The position numbers were made by a program, and so were the translations under genes. This document shows, one piece after another, positions 48,500-60,027 of a DNA stretch of 64,000 bases (positions within the stretch are counted from its first letter, which is position 1; every line of letters begins with the position of its first letter). Under the pieces are notes generated by a model that saw only the letters and a list, made by a program, of their open reading frames with translations, did not search any database and was not told where the DNA came from. The stretch comes from Streptomyces sp. SW4 (lineage in GTDB: Bacteria; Actinomycetota; Actinomycetes; Streptomycetales; Streptomycetaceae). The stretch is from contig QKWM01000004.1 of assembly GCA_003248315.1 (NCBI GenBank), forward strand, positions 2,232,001 to 2,296,000, given 5' to 3'.

Positions 48500-48705
48500 A
48501 CGGGAAGCGGGTGGCGGACGAGGGGAGGAGGCGGCGACGGCCCACAGGGCTGCACGGCGGCGGAGGAGGGGCCTGCGGCGGAGGAGGTGGGTCTGTGGCC
48601 GAGGGCGAGGGGCGGCGGCGGAGGGCGAGCGGGACCGCGCCGGGCACACCGGCCGGGGAGTCGCCGCCCCGGCCAGGCCCACCGGGCTTCGCCGGGCTCG
48701 CCGGG

Positions 48706-49257
48706 TCAGCCCAGCTCGTCGAGCGCGTCCGCGAAGTCCAGGCCGGGTATCTCGGACACGACCGGGGCCGCGACCCGCGTGGCGAAGTCGTCGCGGCGGT
48801 GCCCGGCGTCCGGGTCGTGCACGTCGTCGTGGACGACGACCCAGACCGTCACCTCGCCGCGGGCGTCGTCCCGTACGCCCCAGTCGTCGGCGAGCGCGGT
48901 GATGATGTTCAGCCCGCGTCCGCCGTGCGCCGTCACCGACGGGGTCGCGGGGGCGGGGCGGGTCGGGCCGCCGCCGTCCGTCACCTCGACGACGAGCCGG
49001 CCACCCGCGTCCACCCGCCAGGCGGCGCGGACGTCGCCGTCCCCGGCCAGGGCGTCGCCCAGCGGCCGGCCGTGCTTGCACGCGTTGCTGAGGAGTTCGG
49101 AAAGGATCAGTACGGCGTCGTCGATGACCGATTCCGCTACGCCGCCGGCGCGCAGTTGCTCGCGCATGCGGCGCCTCGCCCGTCCCACGCCCGCAGGGCC
49201 ATGGGGTACGGCCATGCTCGACGACGTGGGCACCTCCTGTGCCACCACCAACGCCAC
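48706..49257 (-). CDS. RsbW-type ATP-binding protein
   Basis: A 183-residue GHKL ATPase of the anti-sigma/regulatory type: the N box is DDAVLILSELLSNACKHG, G1 is VVEVTDGGGPTRP, and G2 is GGRGLNIITALADDWGVRD. GTG 49257 (VALVVAQEVPTSSS) is a well-supported start, because AAGGAGGT lies six bases upstream. The frame stays open to 49467, but that extension runs through a repeat and lacks family similarity. The protein resembles the many Streptomyces solo ATPases that pair with a DUF397-type partner, but none is adjacent here. The frame is intact. Confidence 0.9.
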   Translation of the reverse strand: MALVVAQEVPTSSSMAVPHGPAGVGRARRRMREQLRAGGVAESVIDDAVLILSELLSNACKHGRPLGDALAGDGDVRAAWRVDAGGRLVVEVTDGGGPTRPAPATPSVTAHGGRGLNIITALADDWGVRDDARGEVTVWVVVHDDVHDPDAGHRRDDFATRVAAPVVSEIPGLDFADALDELG

Positions 49258-49443
49258 CCCGAGACCTCCTTCGCCCCACGCCACGGTGTGGATGCCCCAT
49301 TGGCCTGAACCGGAAACCGGCCGATCGCCGTCCGGTGACGTATTCGACACGGTCGAACACGTTCCGAACGCGCCGGAGCACTCCCTGTAGTGGTGCCGTG
49401 GTCCTTGGCTGGATTTCGCCGGTGCGGCCGAGACCGGAGGATG

Positions 49444-49543
49444 GAGCAGCGCCGGCCGCCGGGTCAAGCCTCCGGGGCAGCAGCGCCGGCCACCGGGTCC
49501 AGCCTCCGGAGCGGCGGCGCCGGTCGCGAGGTCATGCCTCCGG
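49444..49543. repeat. Tandem repeat, about 34-bp unit, three copies
   Basis: The units at 49444, 49476 and 49510 share CAGCGCCGGCCRCCGGGTC, then AAGCCTCCGG or a variant. The array lies in the gap between the solo ATPase (start 49257) and the 3' end of the phosphodiesterase gene. The stretch 49258-49443 shows nothing else I can name. Confidence 0.8.
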
Positions 49544-49572
49544 CGCGAGCGCGAGCGCGGGCCGGGCCGGCG

Positions 49573-50397
49573 TCAGCGGCCGAGGCGGTCCAGCACGGCA
49601 CGCGGCCGGTTGGTGATGATGGCGTCCACCCCCAGGCCGACGCAGAGATCGATGTCGGCGGGCTCGTTCACGGTCCACACGTGCACCTGGTGGCCGGCCT
49701 CCTTCAGGCGCTCCACGTAGGCGGGGTGATGGCGCACGATCCGCAGGGAGGGGCCGGCGATCCGGACCCCACGGGCAGCCTGCCGTCGCGCAGCCGGGGC
49801 GTGACGAACTGCATCAGATAGACGGTGGGCAGGGTCGGCGCCGCCGCCCGCACCCGGTGCAGCGAGCGCGCCGAGAAGCTCATCACGCGCACCTGTGACT
49901 CCTCGGGCGGGCCGGGGCGTCGAGCCCGAACCGCTTCAGCAGGACGAGCAGCCGCTCCTCCACCTGGCCGGCCCAGCGGGTGGGGTGCTTGGTCTCGATG
50001 GCCAGTTCCACCCGGCGCCCGCGTCGGCGACCAGTTCCAGCAGGCGTTCCAGGGTGAGGACGGACGTCTCCTCGCGGTCCTCGGGGCGGTGCTCCCACTC
50101 GAGTTCCTCGCCCCGCGCGGCGAGGGCCTCGCGCATCTTCCAGGAGCCGAAGTCCAGGGCGGCCAGGTCGGCCAGCTCCAGCGCCGAGACCGCGCCGCGC
50201 CCGTTGGACGTACGATTCACGCGGCGGTCGTGGACGCAGACCAGGTGGCCGTCGGCGGTGAGCCGCACGTCGCACTCCAGGGCGTCCGCGCCGTCCTCGA
50301 TCGCCTTCCGGTACGCGGCCAGCGTGTGCTCGGGCGCCTCCTCGGAGGCACCGCGGTGGGCGACGACTTGGATCCGGTGCTGCCGTGCGTGGGTCAC
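49573..50397 (-). CDS. Glycerophosphodiester phosphodiesterase
   Basis: About 275 residues after repair of losses near 50020, 49915 and 49770. GDPD motifs are VVAHRGASEEAPEHTLAAYR with the catalytic His, GADALECDVRLTADGHLVC with metal-ligand Glu and Asp, VHDRRVNRTSNGRG with the second His, ELAIETKHP, and HVWTVNEPADIDLCVGLGVD near the end. It hydrolyses glycerophosphodiesters released from phospholipids. No signal peptide is seen, so it acts in the cytoplasm. The start is GTG 50397. Confidence 0.93.
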
Positions 50398-50620
50398 CGC
50401 GTCATGGTGCCACCGGGCGAGGGTAGACGTGCGGGCGGAGGGTCGTCATCGCGCCTGATCCGTCCCGGATGTCCTGTAATAAGAAGCGACTGCGGGCCCA
50501 CAGCAACCGCTTATGGTGCTCTGACGGCCCGTGGGAAAAGCTGACGAGTACGCACGCGTGCGGCAGCCGCGTGCGGCCCGGAGCGACCGAACGAACAGCC
50601 GTGGATCGAGGAGAGAAGCT

Positions 50621-52213
50621 GTGAGCACCGAGAACGAGGGCACCGCGGTACCCCGGCCCCGTCCGCACCCCCCGTGCCGGTGGACTCTCCCGCAGCCTCC
50701 CGGCAGTCGCCGTCGGCCCCGGCGCCCACCGCCCCCGCAACCCCTCAGGCCCCGGCAACCCTGAAGCCCCGCGGCCCCCTCCGCCCCCGCGGCCCCTCGA
50801 CTCCCCCGTCGTACGCCCCGGGCACGCACAGCTCGCCCCCGGACGCCTCCTGGCCGCCGCCCCGCCGCCGTCCGGCGCCTCCCACGGCGCGCAGGGCGGT
50901 GCCCCCGGCACCGGCGGCGAGGGACAGGCCCCCGGGGGCCGGGCCCGGCCGGACCGTACGGGCACACCCCCGAGGACGGCGGCCACGGCCCCGGCGGCTT
51001 CGGCGCGGGCGGCTTCGGCGCGGGCGGTCACGGTCCCGGAGGGCACGGCCCCGGCGGCTGGGGCTCGTCGTACGAGTCCCCCGCCCCGAAGCCGTCCCGC
51101 GGCCGCGGCGGACTGCTCGCCGGCATCCTGGTCGCCGCGCTGATCGCGGGCGGCCTGGGCGGCGGCCTCGGCTACACGCTGGCCAAGAACAACGACGGCG
51201 GCGGCTCCACCACGGTCTCCGCTCCGGACACCGGCGGCTCCCTCAAGCGCGACGACGGCACGGTCGCGGCGGTGGCCGCCAAGGCGCTGCCCAGCACGGT
51301 CACCATCGAGGCGGAGAGCAACAGCGGCGAGGGCGGCACGGGCACGGGCTTCGTCTTCGACAAGCAGGGCCACATCGTCACCAACAACCACGTGGTGGCC
51401 GGCGCGGTGGACGGCGGCAAGCTCACGGCGACGTTCCCCGACGGCAAGAAGTACGACGCCAAGGTGGTCGGCAACGCCCAGGGCTACGACGTCGCGGTCA
51501 TCAAGCTGGAGAACGCCCCCTCGGACCTCAACCCCCTGCCGCTGGGCAACTCCGACAAGGTGGCCGTGGGCGACTCCACGATCGCCATCGGCGCCCCCTT
51601 CGGGCTGTCCGACACGGTGACGACCGGCATCATCAGCGCCAAGAACCGCCCCGTGGCCTCCAGCGACGGCAGCGCCGGCAGCAAGGCCTCCTACATGAGC
51701 GCCCTGCAGACCGACGCCTCGATCAACCCCGGCAACTCCGGCGGCCCGCTGCTGGACGCCAAGGGCAACGTGATCGGCATCAACTCCGCGATCCAGAGCG
51801 CGAGCAACGGCCTGGGCGGCACCGGCCAGGCCGGCTCGATCGGCCTGGGCTTCGCCATCCCGATCAACCAGGCCAAGTACGTCGCCCAGCAGCTGATCAA
51901 GACCGGCAAGCCCGTGTACGCGAAGATCGGCGCCTCGGTCTCCCTGGAGGAGACCACGGACGGCGCGCAGATCACCGAGCAGGGCGTCGGCGGCTCCGAG
52001 GCCGTGGAGCCGGGCGGCCCCGCGGACGACGCCGGCCTCAAGCCCGGCGACGTCATCACCAAGCTCGACGACCGCGTGATCGACAGCGGCCCGACCCTGA
52101 TCGGCGAGATCTGGACCCACCAGCCCGGCGACAAGGTCACGGTCACCTACGAACGGGACGGCAAGGAGCGCACGGTGGAACTCACCCTGGGCTCCCGCGT
52201 CGGCGACAGCTGA
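50621..52213 (+). CDS. HtrA/DegP-type membrane-anchored serine protease
   Basis: The N-terminal about 170 residues are a Pro/Gly-rich cytoplasmic region broken by several missing bases between 50650 and 50960. They are followed by one membrane helix (GLLAGILVAALIAGGLGGGL). The trypsin-like domain has the triad His in IVTNNHVVAGA, Asp in GYDVAVIKLE and Ser in INPGNSGGPLLDA. A C-terminal PDZ domain follows (GGPADDAGLKPGDVITKLDD). It degrades misfolded proteins outside the membrane and is usually induced by envelope stress. GTG 50621 has GAGGAGAG upstream. The protease and PDZ parts are in one unbroken frame. Confidence 0.94.
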
Positions 52214-52276
52214 CCCGCACACGCGCGTGCCGACCCGTTACCCTGGTCCCCGCGCCGCCGGTCACGGACGGTGCGG

Positions 52277-52361
52277 GGTGGGTTGCCCGAGCGGCCTAAG
52301 GGAACGGTCTTGAAAACCGTCGTGGCGCAAGCCACCGTGGGTTCAAATCCCACACCCACCG
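52277..52361 (+). tRNA. tRNA-Ser, anticodon UGA
   Basis: Acceptor GGTGGGT pairs with ACCCACC, with discriminator G at 52361. The D arm is CCC-GAGCGGCCTAA-GGG. The anticodon stem ACGGT-ACCGT encloses CTTGAAA with anticodon TGA. The variable arm is GTGGCGCAAGCCAC, and the T arm is GTGGG-TTCAAAT-CCCAC. All arms pair perfectly. CCA is not encoded, as is common in Streptomyces. Confidence 0.97.
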
Positions 52362-52550
52362 CACGCAGAACGGCCCCGACCAGACGCCACGGTCGGGGCC
52401 CCGCCGTTCCCGGCGATCCACGGGACTTCCCGCCGTTCCCGCCGTCGGCCCTTCCGGCGGGCCCAGCCGCCGGGCGTGGGCCTCCGGTACTACCGGGCCG
52501 GTGCGGGCTGGATATCGTCAGGTCCGAGCGGGCCGCCTCGTGGAGCACGT

Positions 52551-52964
52551 TCAGGGCCTCCACCAGCGGGACGCGGAGTCCGGCCGTCCCGTTCGAGGGT
52601 CCCGGGCCAGGCCGAGGAGTTCCCAGGTGCGCTGGTTGACGGCGTGAGCGGCCTCCGCCGCGGCCTCGCCGCTCAGGAGGACGAAGGTCTCGAAGAGCAC
52701 GGACCTCCTCTTCTCGCTCTCCTCCATCTCGGCCAGTGCGGCAGAGGCGTCCTCCCCGCGGTCGCGGGCCCGCCCGGCCTCCATGGCGGACCGGAGGATC
52801 TCCTTGATGCACGACACGTACGCGATGTAGGTGTCGAGCTTCCGCTCGTCCCACCGGGTGGCCAACTCGCGGCGGAACTTCGCGCGTTCGGCGAGGGCCG
52901 ACGTGACATAGGACGTCAGGGCGCCGATCAGGACGCCGACCAGGGTGAGTACTTGAGTGGCCAT
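52551..52964 (-). CDS. Small membrane-anchored helical protein of unknown function
   Basis: It starts MATQVLTLVGVLIGALTSYV, a membrane helix without a cleavage site. A helical cytoplasmic domain follows, ERAKFRRELATRWDERKLDT, YIAYVSCIKEILRSAMEAGR and AVNQRTWELLGLARDP. The frame ends at 52551. A missing C near 52604 would instead continue it as SNGTAGLRVPLVEALNVLHE, which looks more natural, with a stop near 52489. So the C-terminus is uncertain. Proteins of this shape are common in Streptomyces and have no assigned role. It is convergent with tRNA-Ser. Confidence 0.72.
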   Translation of the reverse strand: MATQVLTLVGVLIGALTSYVTSALAERAKFRRELATRWDERKLDTYIAYVSCIKEILRSAMEAGRARDRGEDASAALAEMEESEKRRSVLFETFVLLSGEAAAEAAHAVNQRTWELLGLARDPRTGRPDSASRWWRP

Positions 52965-53106
52965 GACAGGCACGGTAGTCCGCGGTGATCCGCCTCCTCG
53001 TGCGGCACGGGACGCGAAGTGCGGGTGGGCCTGCGGAGGGCGCCGGGGCGGCCGGGGGCCCGGGAAGGCGGGCGTGGGCCTTCCCTTGTGCACGTAGCCT
53101 CTCCCT

Positions 53107-54062
53107 GTGCCAGCCTCCCGTCTGCATCGTGTCGCCGTCCTCGTGCTCGAGGGGGCGAAACCGCTCGACGTCGGGATCCCGGCGCAGGTGTTCACGACCC
53201 GCGCGAGCATGCCGTACGAGGTGCGGGTGTGCGGCGCCGCACCCGGCCTGGTGACCGGCGGCGACGGTCTCGCGTACCACGTCGCCCACGGCCTCGACGC
53301 GCTCGCGTGGGCCGACATCGTCTTCGTCCCCGGCTACCGGTTCCCGGACCGCGAGGACCCGCCGCGGGCCGTCGTCGACGCGCTGGTCGCCGCCCACGAG
53401 CGGGGTGCGCGGCTCGCCGCCATCTCGACCGGCGCCTTCGCGCTCGCCGCCACGGGCCTGCTCGACGGCCGGCGGGCCACCACGCACTGGCACTACACCC
53501 GGGCCCTCATGGCCAGGCACCCGCTCGTCCGGGTCGACGAGAACGTGCTGTTCGTCGACGAGGGCAGCGTGCTCACCTCCGCCGGCGCCGCCTCCGGCAT
53601 CGACCTGTGCCTGCACATCCTGCGCGGCGACCTCGGCGTGGCCGCGTCCAACCACGCGGCCCGGCGCCTGGTCGCGGCGCCCTACCGCAGCGGCGGCCAG
53701 GCCCAGTACGTGCCGCGCAGCGTCCCCGAGCCGCTGGGCGAGCGGTTCGCCGCCGCCCGCGAGTGGGCGCTGCACCGGCTCGGTGAGCCCCTGACCCTCG
53801 AACTGCTGGCGCGGCGGGCGGGGGTCTCGCCGCGCACGTTCTCCCGGCGCTTCGTGGAGGAGACCGGCTACACGCCGATGCAGTGGGTCATGCGTGCCCG
53901 CATCGACCTGGCCCGCGAACTGCTCGAGCGCTCGCAGCGCAGCGTCGAGCAGATCGCCGCCGACGTCGGGCTGGGCACCGGCGCCAATCTGCGCCTGCAC
54001 TTCCAGCGCATCCTCGGCACGACCCGAGCGAGTACCGGCGCACCTTCACCCGGGGCGAGTGA
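53107..54062 (+). CDS. GlxA-type (DJ-1/PfpI plus AraC) transcriptional regulator
   Basis: About 318 residues after repair of one missing C near 54023. The N-terminal DJ-1/PfpI-like domain shows HRVAVLVLEGAKPLDVGIPA and LAAISTGAFALAATGLLDGR, with the usual Cys replaced by Thr. The C-terminal AraC DNA-binding domain has two helix-turn-helices (LTLELLARRAGVSPRTFSRR, SVEQIAADVGLGTGANLRLH) and ends PSEYRRTFTRGE. It is a regulator with an amidotransferase-like sensor domain. It may control the GAPDH gene 134 bases downstream in the same direction, which is inference. Confidence 0.92.
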
Positions 54063-54196
54063 CCGACCGGCCGCAGGCCGGGGAGAGGCCGCCCGCTGCC
54101 GGCTGGCGGGATCCTTGCGAACCGTGGCGATCGCGCCACTGTCGGCGGCGCGGGACGCGGGCGAGCCTGGGGCGAAGGCAACGAAGGGACCCACTC

Positions 54197-55194
54197 ATGA
54201 CTCGCATCGCCATCAACGGATTCGGCCGCATCGGACGCAACGTGCTGCGCGCGCTGCTGGAGCGTGACAGCGCCCTGGAGATCGTCGCCGTCAACGACCT
54301 GACGGAGCCCGTGGCCCTGGCCCGGCTGCTCGCCTACGACAGCACGGCCGGCCGGCTCGGGCGCCCGGTGACCGTCGACGGGGACGCCCTCGTCGTGGAC
54401 GGCCGCCGGATCACCGTGACGGCCGAGCGGGAACCGGCGCGGCTGCCCTGGGCCGACCTCGGCGTCGACCTCGTCCTGGAGGCCACCGGCCGCTTCACCT
54501 CGGCCAAGGCCGCCCGCGCCCACCTCGACGCGGGCGCGCGGAAGGTGCTCGTCAGCGCGCCGTCGGACGGTGCCGACGTCACGCTCGCGTTCGGGTCAAC
54601 ACCGACGCCTACGACCCGGCCCTGCACACCATCGTCTCCAACGCCTCCTGCACCACCAACGCCCTCGCACCGCTGGCCGCGGTGCTCGACGAACTCGCCG
54701 GCATCGAGCACGGGTTCATGACGACCGTGCACGCCTACACGCAGGAGCAGAACCTGCAGGACGGCCCGCACCGCGACCCCCGTCGCGCCCGCGCCGCCGG
54801 CGTCAACATCGTGCCGACGACGACCGGTGCGGCCAAGGCGATCGGTCTGGTGCTGCCCAACCTCGACGGCAAGCTGTCGGGCGACTCGATCCGCGTTCCG
54901 GTGCCGGTGGGCTCGATCGTCGAGCTCAACACCACCGTCGCCCGCGACGTGACGCGCGACGACGTGCTGGCGGCGTACCGTGCCGCGGCCGAGGGGCCGC
55001 TGGCCGGCATCCTCGAGTACTCGGAGGACCCGCTCGTGTCGTCCGACATCACGGGCAACCCGGCCTCGTCGATCTTCGACTCGGCCCTCACCCGCGTCGA
55101 CGGCCGCCATGTGAAGGTGGTCGCCTGGTACGACAACGAGTGGGGCTTCTCCCACCGCGTGATCGACACGCTGGAACTCCTCGCCGGCCGCTGA
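54197..55194 (+). CDS. gap: Glyceraldehyde-3-phosphate dehydrogenase
   Basis: About 332 residues after repair of one G near 54597. It has the NAD-binding start TRIAINGFGRIGRNVLRALL, the catalytic Cys in IVSNASCTTNALAPL, HAYTQEQNLQDGPHRDPRRA, the phosphate-binding PTTTGAAKAIGLVLP, and WYDNEWGFSHRVID. It makes 1,3-bisphosphoglycerate in glycolysis. Streptomyces have several gap genes, and this one is probably not the main glycolytic copy, because it lacks pgk and tpi neighbours. ATG 54197 with AAGGGA upstream is the start. Confidence 0.95.
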
Positions 55195-55327
55195 CGGGCT
55201 CCACGGTCTCCTCGCCGGCCGCCGGCCGCCGACCGTACGTGCCGGTGTGCCTCGCCCGGGACCGGCCGGGCGTGCTCGACCGCCGGTGTGCCCCACCGCA
55301 CGCCGGCCGGAGCCCCGCCGGTGTGCC

Positions 55328-56255
55328 TCAGGGCCGGTGGCCCGTCATGCGGGCCGCCGAGGCGATCGTCGCGCGGGCCTCGCGTTCGGTCAGGCCGGTG
55401 CCGACGGCCGCGTCGACCAGGGGGTCCACGAGGGCTGGGCCGATGCCGTCCTCGTAGGCGCGGCAGGCCGCCCAGAACAGGCGGGTGTTGCGCTGGCCCT
55501 CGTGGGCGGCGAGGACGAACTGGACGAGACCCCGGCCGTGGCCCCGGCGGACGGGGGCGTGCGGTGGGGGCCGCGGGCGGCGGCGGGAGCAGGAGGCGCA
55601 GCAGGGCGCGTGGACAGCGCGCGGGGGCAGATGCGCGGTTCCCGGCGCCGTCGTGTACGTCCCGTTCCGGGTGCGGGAACCCGGCCCCACGAGGTAGCCG
55701 CCGGCGCCGCGGACGTCGATGCCGGGGCGAGCCGGCCGGCCGAGTTGGGGACGACCACGTCCGGGGGCCGGTCAGCCACAGGTGGCGGCCGCCGCTGGGG
55801 GTGAGGACGACCACGGTGGGCGGGATCGTGAACAGGTGCCGCAGGGCCAGTTCCCGCAGGGCGGCCGAGGAGTCGGTGTCGGACTTGGTGTCGAGGTCGA
55901 TGCCGATCAGATGGTGCGGGGGAAGTCCGCAGGCGATGCCGTAGCCGGTGGCCCAGGGCGCCGCGGCGAACATCTCCCGGATGCGGGCGGGGTCGCGGGA
56001 GGCGTCGTAGACCCCGTGGCCGAAACGGCCGCACTCACCGTGGCAGCGCACGGCCGGCGCCCGTGACGGGCCGGGACCGGGACCGGGGTCGGGCCCGGAG
56101 TCGGGGCCGAGGGCGGTGGCGGGGGCGTCGCGGTGCGGGGAGCGCAGGGCCGGGAGCTTCGTCGGGGACAGGGGGATGACGGCCAGACCGCGCTCGGCGG
56201 CTGACAGGGCGTGCGCGAGGGCCAGCGTCGTGGCCTGCCGGTCCGTGGTGGCCAT
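55328..56255 (-). CDS. Bifunctional DNA primase/polymerase N-terminal domain protein
   Basis: Repaired length is about 310 residues, with several base losses between 55600 and 55780. The N-terminus is ALAHALSAAERGLAVIPLSP, then CHGECGRFGHGVYDA and FAAAPWATGYGIACGL. The catalytic acidic motif is intact in HLIGIDLDTKSDTD, followed by VVVLTPSGGRHLWLTGP and APGIDVRGAGGYLVGPGS. The C-terminal segment NTRLFWAACRAYEDGIGPAL with EREARATIASAARM is typical of such proteins. These features are those of an active prim-pol, usually found on plasmids or integrated elements. Here it stands alone in the core chromosome. Its role is unknown, but it could act in repair or replication restart. Confidence 0.85.
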
Positions 56256-56618
56256 GACTCCATGTTCGTACGTGCGTTCGAAAAAGAAAAGGGGGTCGCG
56301 TACGACACGCCGAGGGCGGGCGGCGGGGCGGAGGTACTGCCGGAACGCTTCACCTCTTGTGGTGCTTGGGGTGTTGCTGTCCCACCTGTCCTGAGCTGTG
56401 GTGCAAGGGAAGCAAAGGGGTTTATCGACTTGTCATCACGCTTGAGGGCGAATCGGGTCTTCCGGGGTGGTTCGCCGGGGATCCGGTGGGCAACTCTGAT
56501 CACGCGACGTCGTGCACCACACCGAGGCGGGCGGCCAACTGCCTTGGTGACAGGCCTGGTTCAGGTACTTCTCGCGTGGCCGGCAGCAGCCGGTGCCGCA
56601 CCTTTCTGGAGGATCAAC
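56256..56618. other. Intergenic region upstream of nepA
   Basis: This 363-base gap between divergent genes is less GC-rich than its surroundings (for example TTCGAAAAAGAAAAGGGG near 56277) and must hold the nepA promoter and the prim-pol promoter. I see no ORF with protein character and no clear promoter boxes or known riboswitch. Confidence 0.55.
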
Positions 56619-56945
56619 ATGGCAAGCATCCGTACCGCCCGCGTCATCGCCGCCGTCTCCGCCCTTCCGCTCGCCGCCGCTCTCTTCGCCGGCGTGGCCA
56701 CCGCGGACAACGGTGCCTTCGCGGACGACGGATCGAACGCGACCGCCTCCGAGGCGTACGCCGGCATCGTCGGCAGCGGCGTCGGCGGTGACAACAACGG
56801 CAACTCGTCCACCACGCAGCAGCAGGCGGTCGGCTCGGGCGCCTCGAACCAGAGCAACACCGCGCAGGTCGACGGGTCCGCGTTCACGGCCATCAACCAG
56901 GGCAACGAGAACGTCGCCGTCAACTTCACCCCGCTGTGGTGGTGA
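56619..56945 (+). CDS. nepA: NepA-type secreted structural spore protein
   Basis: A 108-residue protein with a Sec signal (ARVIAAVSALPLAAALFAGV, cleaved after ATA). The mature part is rich in Asn, Gln, Ser and Gly: GVGGDNNGNSSTTQQQAVGS, then NQSNTAQVDGSAFTAINQGN, ending NVAVNFTPLWW. It matches, from memory, S. coelicolor NepA (SCO4002), a highly insoluble cell-wall protein of sporulating hyphae needed to keep spores dormant. The gene's place, a little before the ECF sigma gene, also agrees. The NQxN repeats resemble curlin-type amyloid repeats. ATG 56619 has GGAGG six bases upstream. The frame is intact. Confidence 0.85.
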   Translation: MASIRTARVIAAVSALPLAAALFAGVATADNGAFADDGSNATASEAYAGIVGSGVGGDNNGNSSTTQQQAVGSGASNQSNTAQVDGSAFTAINQGNENVAVNFTPLWW

Positions 56946-56950
56946 GCTGA

Positions 56951-56990
56951 GGGGCCGGTGACGGTGTGGGGACACCACACCGGCCCCCTT
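56951..56990 (+). terminator. Terminator of nepA
   Basis: GGGGCCGGTG (56951-56960) pairs perfectly with CACCGGCCCC (56978-56987), with further pairing inside (GTGTGG/CCACAC region), followed by CTTCCT. It lies five bases after the nepA stop. The remaining bases to 57255 should hold the sigma-gene promoter, and no boxes are evident. Confidence 0.85.
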
Positions 56991-57255
56991 CCTGTGGGTG
57001 TGCTTCATGGGGTCGCACGACGTCTGCGCGGCGGTTCCGCTTCGGCGGGGCCGCCGCGCAGGCGCTTGTCCGCCGGTCCGGGCAGGTTCCGCGAGGGCGG
57101 TCACGGCCGCCGCCTCAGGGTCGTACCCCACTCCGCCTCCACCCCCGCTCCACCTACAGGAGGTGCAGCGGACCCCACCCCTACAACCTGAGGGGACTCC
57201 GCTTCGGGACCTGCGGCCGATCCGGCGCCGCCCCTCCCGCTCCTAGCGTGGAGCC

Positions 57256-57819
57256 ATGACCACACCCGTCTGCACCACCGCTTCGGACGCCGCCACAGCA
57301 GCAGCGACGCAGACCTTCCCGTACCCGTCCTTCTCCTCGTACATGAGGGCCCGGCAGCCCGTCCTGCTGCGCGCCGCCCGGTCGCTGACGGCGAACCCGA
57401 GCGACGCCGAGGACCTGCTGCAGACCGCGCTCACCAAGACGTACGTCGCCTGGGAGCGCATCGAGGATCACCGCGCGCTGGACGGCTACGTGCGCCGCGC
57501 GCTGCTGAACACCCGGACGTCGCAGTGGCGCAAGCGCAAGGTCGACGAGTTCTCCTGCGAGGAGCTGCCCGAGCCGGAGCCCGTCCCCGGCGGCGACGAC
57601 CCGGCGGAGCGGCAGGCCCTGCGCGACGCGATGTGGCGGGCGATCATGCGGCTGCCGGCACGGCAGCGGGCGATGGTCGTCCTGCGGTACTACGAGGACC
57701 TGAGCGAGGTCCAGACGGCCGAGGTGCTCGGAGTGTCGGTGGGCACGGTGAAATCGGCGGTCTCCCGCGCCCTCGGCAAGCTGCGCGACGACCCTGAGCT
57801 GGGGTTTGTTCGATCCTGA
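57256..57819 (+). CDS. ECF sigma factor, SigE-family
   Basis: A 187-residue sigma-70 family ECF protein of the actinobacterial SigE-like group. Region 2 is FSSYMRARQPVLLRAARSLT, DAEDLLQTALTKTYVAWERI and YVRRALLNTRTSQWRKRKVD. Region 4 is LPARQRAMVVLRYYEDLSEV and VLGVSVGTVKSAVSRALGKL. No anti-sigma gene is adjacent, which is normal for this group. Its closeness to nepA and the acyl-CoA synthetase gene makes both possible targets, but that is inference. The frame is intact. Start ATG 57256 has GGAG close upstream. Confidence 0.93.
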   Translation: MTTPVCTTASDAATAAATQTFPYPSFSSYMRARQPVLLRAARSLTANPSDAEDLLQTALTKTYVAWERIEDHRALDGYVRRALLNTRTSQWRKRKVDEFSCEELPEPEPVPGGDDPAERQALRDAMWRAIMRLPARQRAMVVLRYYEDLSEVQTAEVLGVSVGTVKSAVSRALGKLRDDPELGFVRS

Positions 57820-57868
57820 GGCGCCGTGTCCGCATGTGGGGCGTGATCGATCATCGGCTCTCCTAGTG

Positions 57869-57886
57869 ACATACCACGCGGTATGT
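57869..57886. promoter_or_regulatory. Candidate TetR-type operator before the acyl-CoA synthetase gene
   Basis: ACATACC and GGTATGT are perfect complements flanking ACGC. The 18-bp dyad lies 58 bases before the synthetase start. TetR-family regulators of fatty-acid genes bind such dyads. The regulator gene is not in the window. A second small palindrome, TGATCGATCA, is at 57844-57853. Confidence 0.5.
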
Positions 57887-57943
57887 GCACAGAATCAGCG
57901 CAACCCTTACCGCCGCGTAGGCAATGTCGCCCAGGAGGACGCC

Positions 57944-59596
<1,653 letters not shown>

Positions 59597-59671
59597 CTCC
59601 GACGGGCTCCGGCCCGCCCACCCGGTCCCTCCCTCGGGGCCCGCCCCACCGGGGCGGGCCCGAGGCACGTC

Positions 59672-60020
59672 CAGGAGCGGGCCTTGAGGCGGGCCCAGGA
59701 GCGGGCCCTGGGGCTGGCCGAGGAACGGGCCCTGGGCTGGCCGAGGAACGGGCCCTGGGGCGGGCCCGGGAGCGGGCCCCGGAACCGGCCGAGGAACAGG
59801 CCCGGGCGGTGGTGCGGTCCGGCGGCCGTGGTGCGGTCCGGCGGCCGTGGTGCGGTCCGGCGGCCGTGGTGCGGTCCTGCGCCGGCGGTGGCGCGGTCCG
59901 ACGGCGGCCGTGGCGCGGTCCGACGGCGGTGGTGGTGCGGTCCTGCGGCGGCGGTGGTGCGTCCTGCGGCGGCGGTGGTGCGGTCCGACGGCGGCCGTGG
60001 TGCGGTCCTGCGGCCGCCGG
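59672..60020. repeat. Two adjoining tandem-repeat blocks between convergent genes
   Basis: From about 59672 to 59805, units of about 24 bp built on GAGGAACGGGCCCTGGGGCT recur five or six times. From about 59810 to 60010, 18- to 21-bp units built on GTGCGGTCCGGCGGCCGTG (first three exact at 18 bp), with CCTGCGGCGGCGG and CGACGGCGGCCG variants, recur about ten times. The blocks fill the 431-base gap between the synthetase and the kinase, facing the 3' ends of both. Confidence 0.88.
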
Positions 60021-60027
60021 ACCGGCC

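Noticed and set aside
49258..49467. N-terminal extension of the RsbW-type ATPase to 49467
   Set aside because: A near-ideal ribosome site AAGGAGGT lies six bases before GTG 49257, and the extension runs into a tandem repeat.
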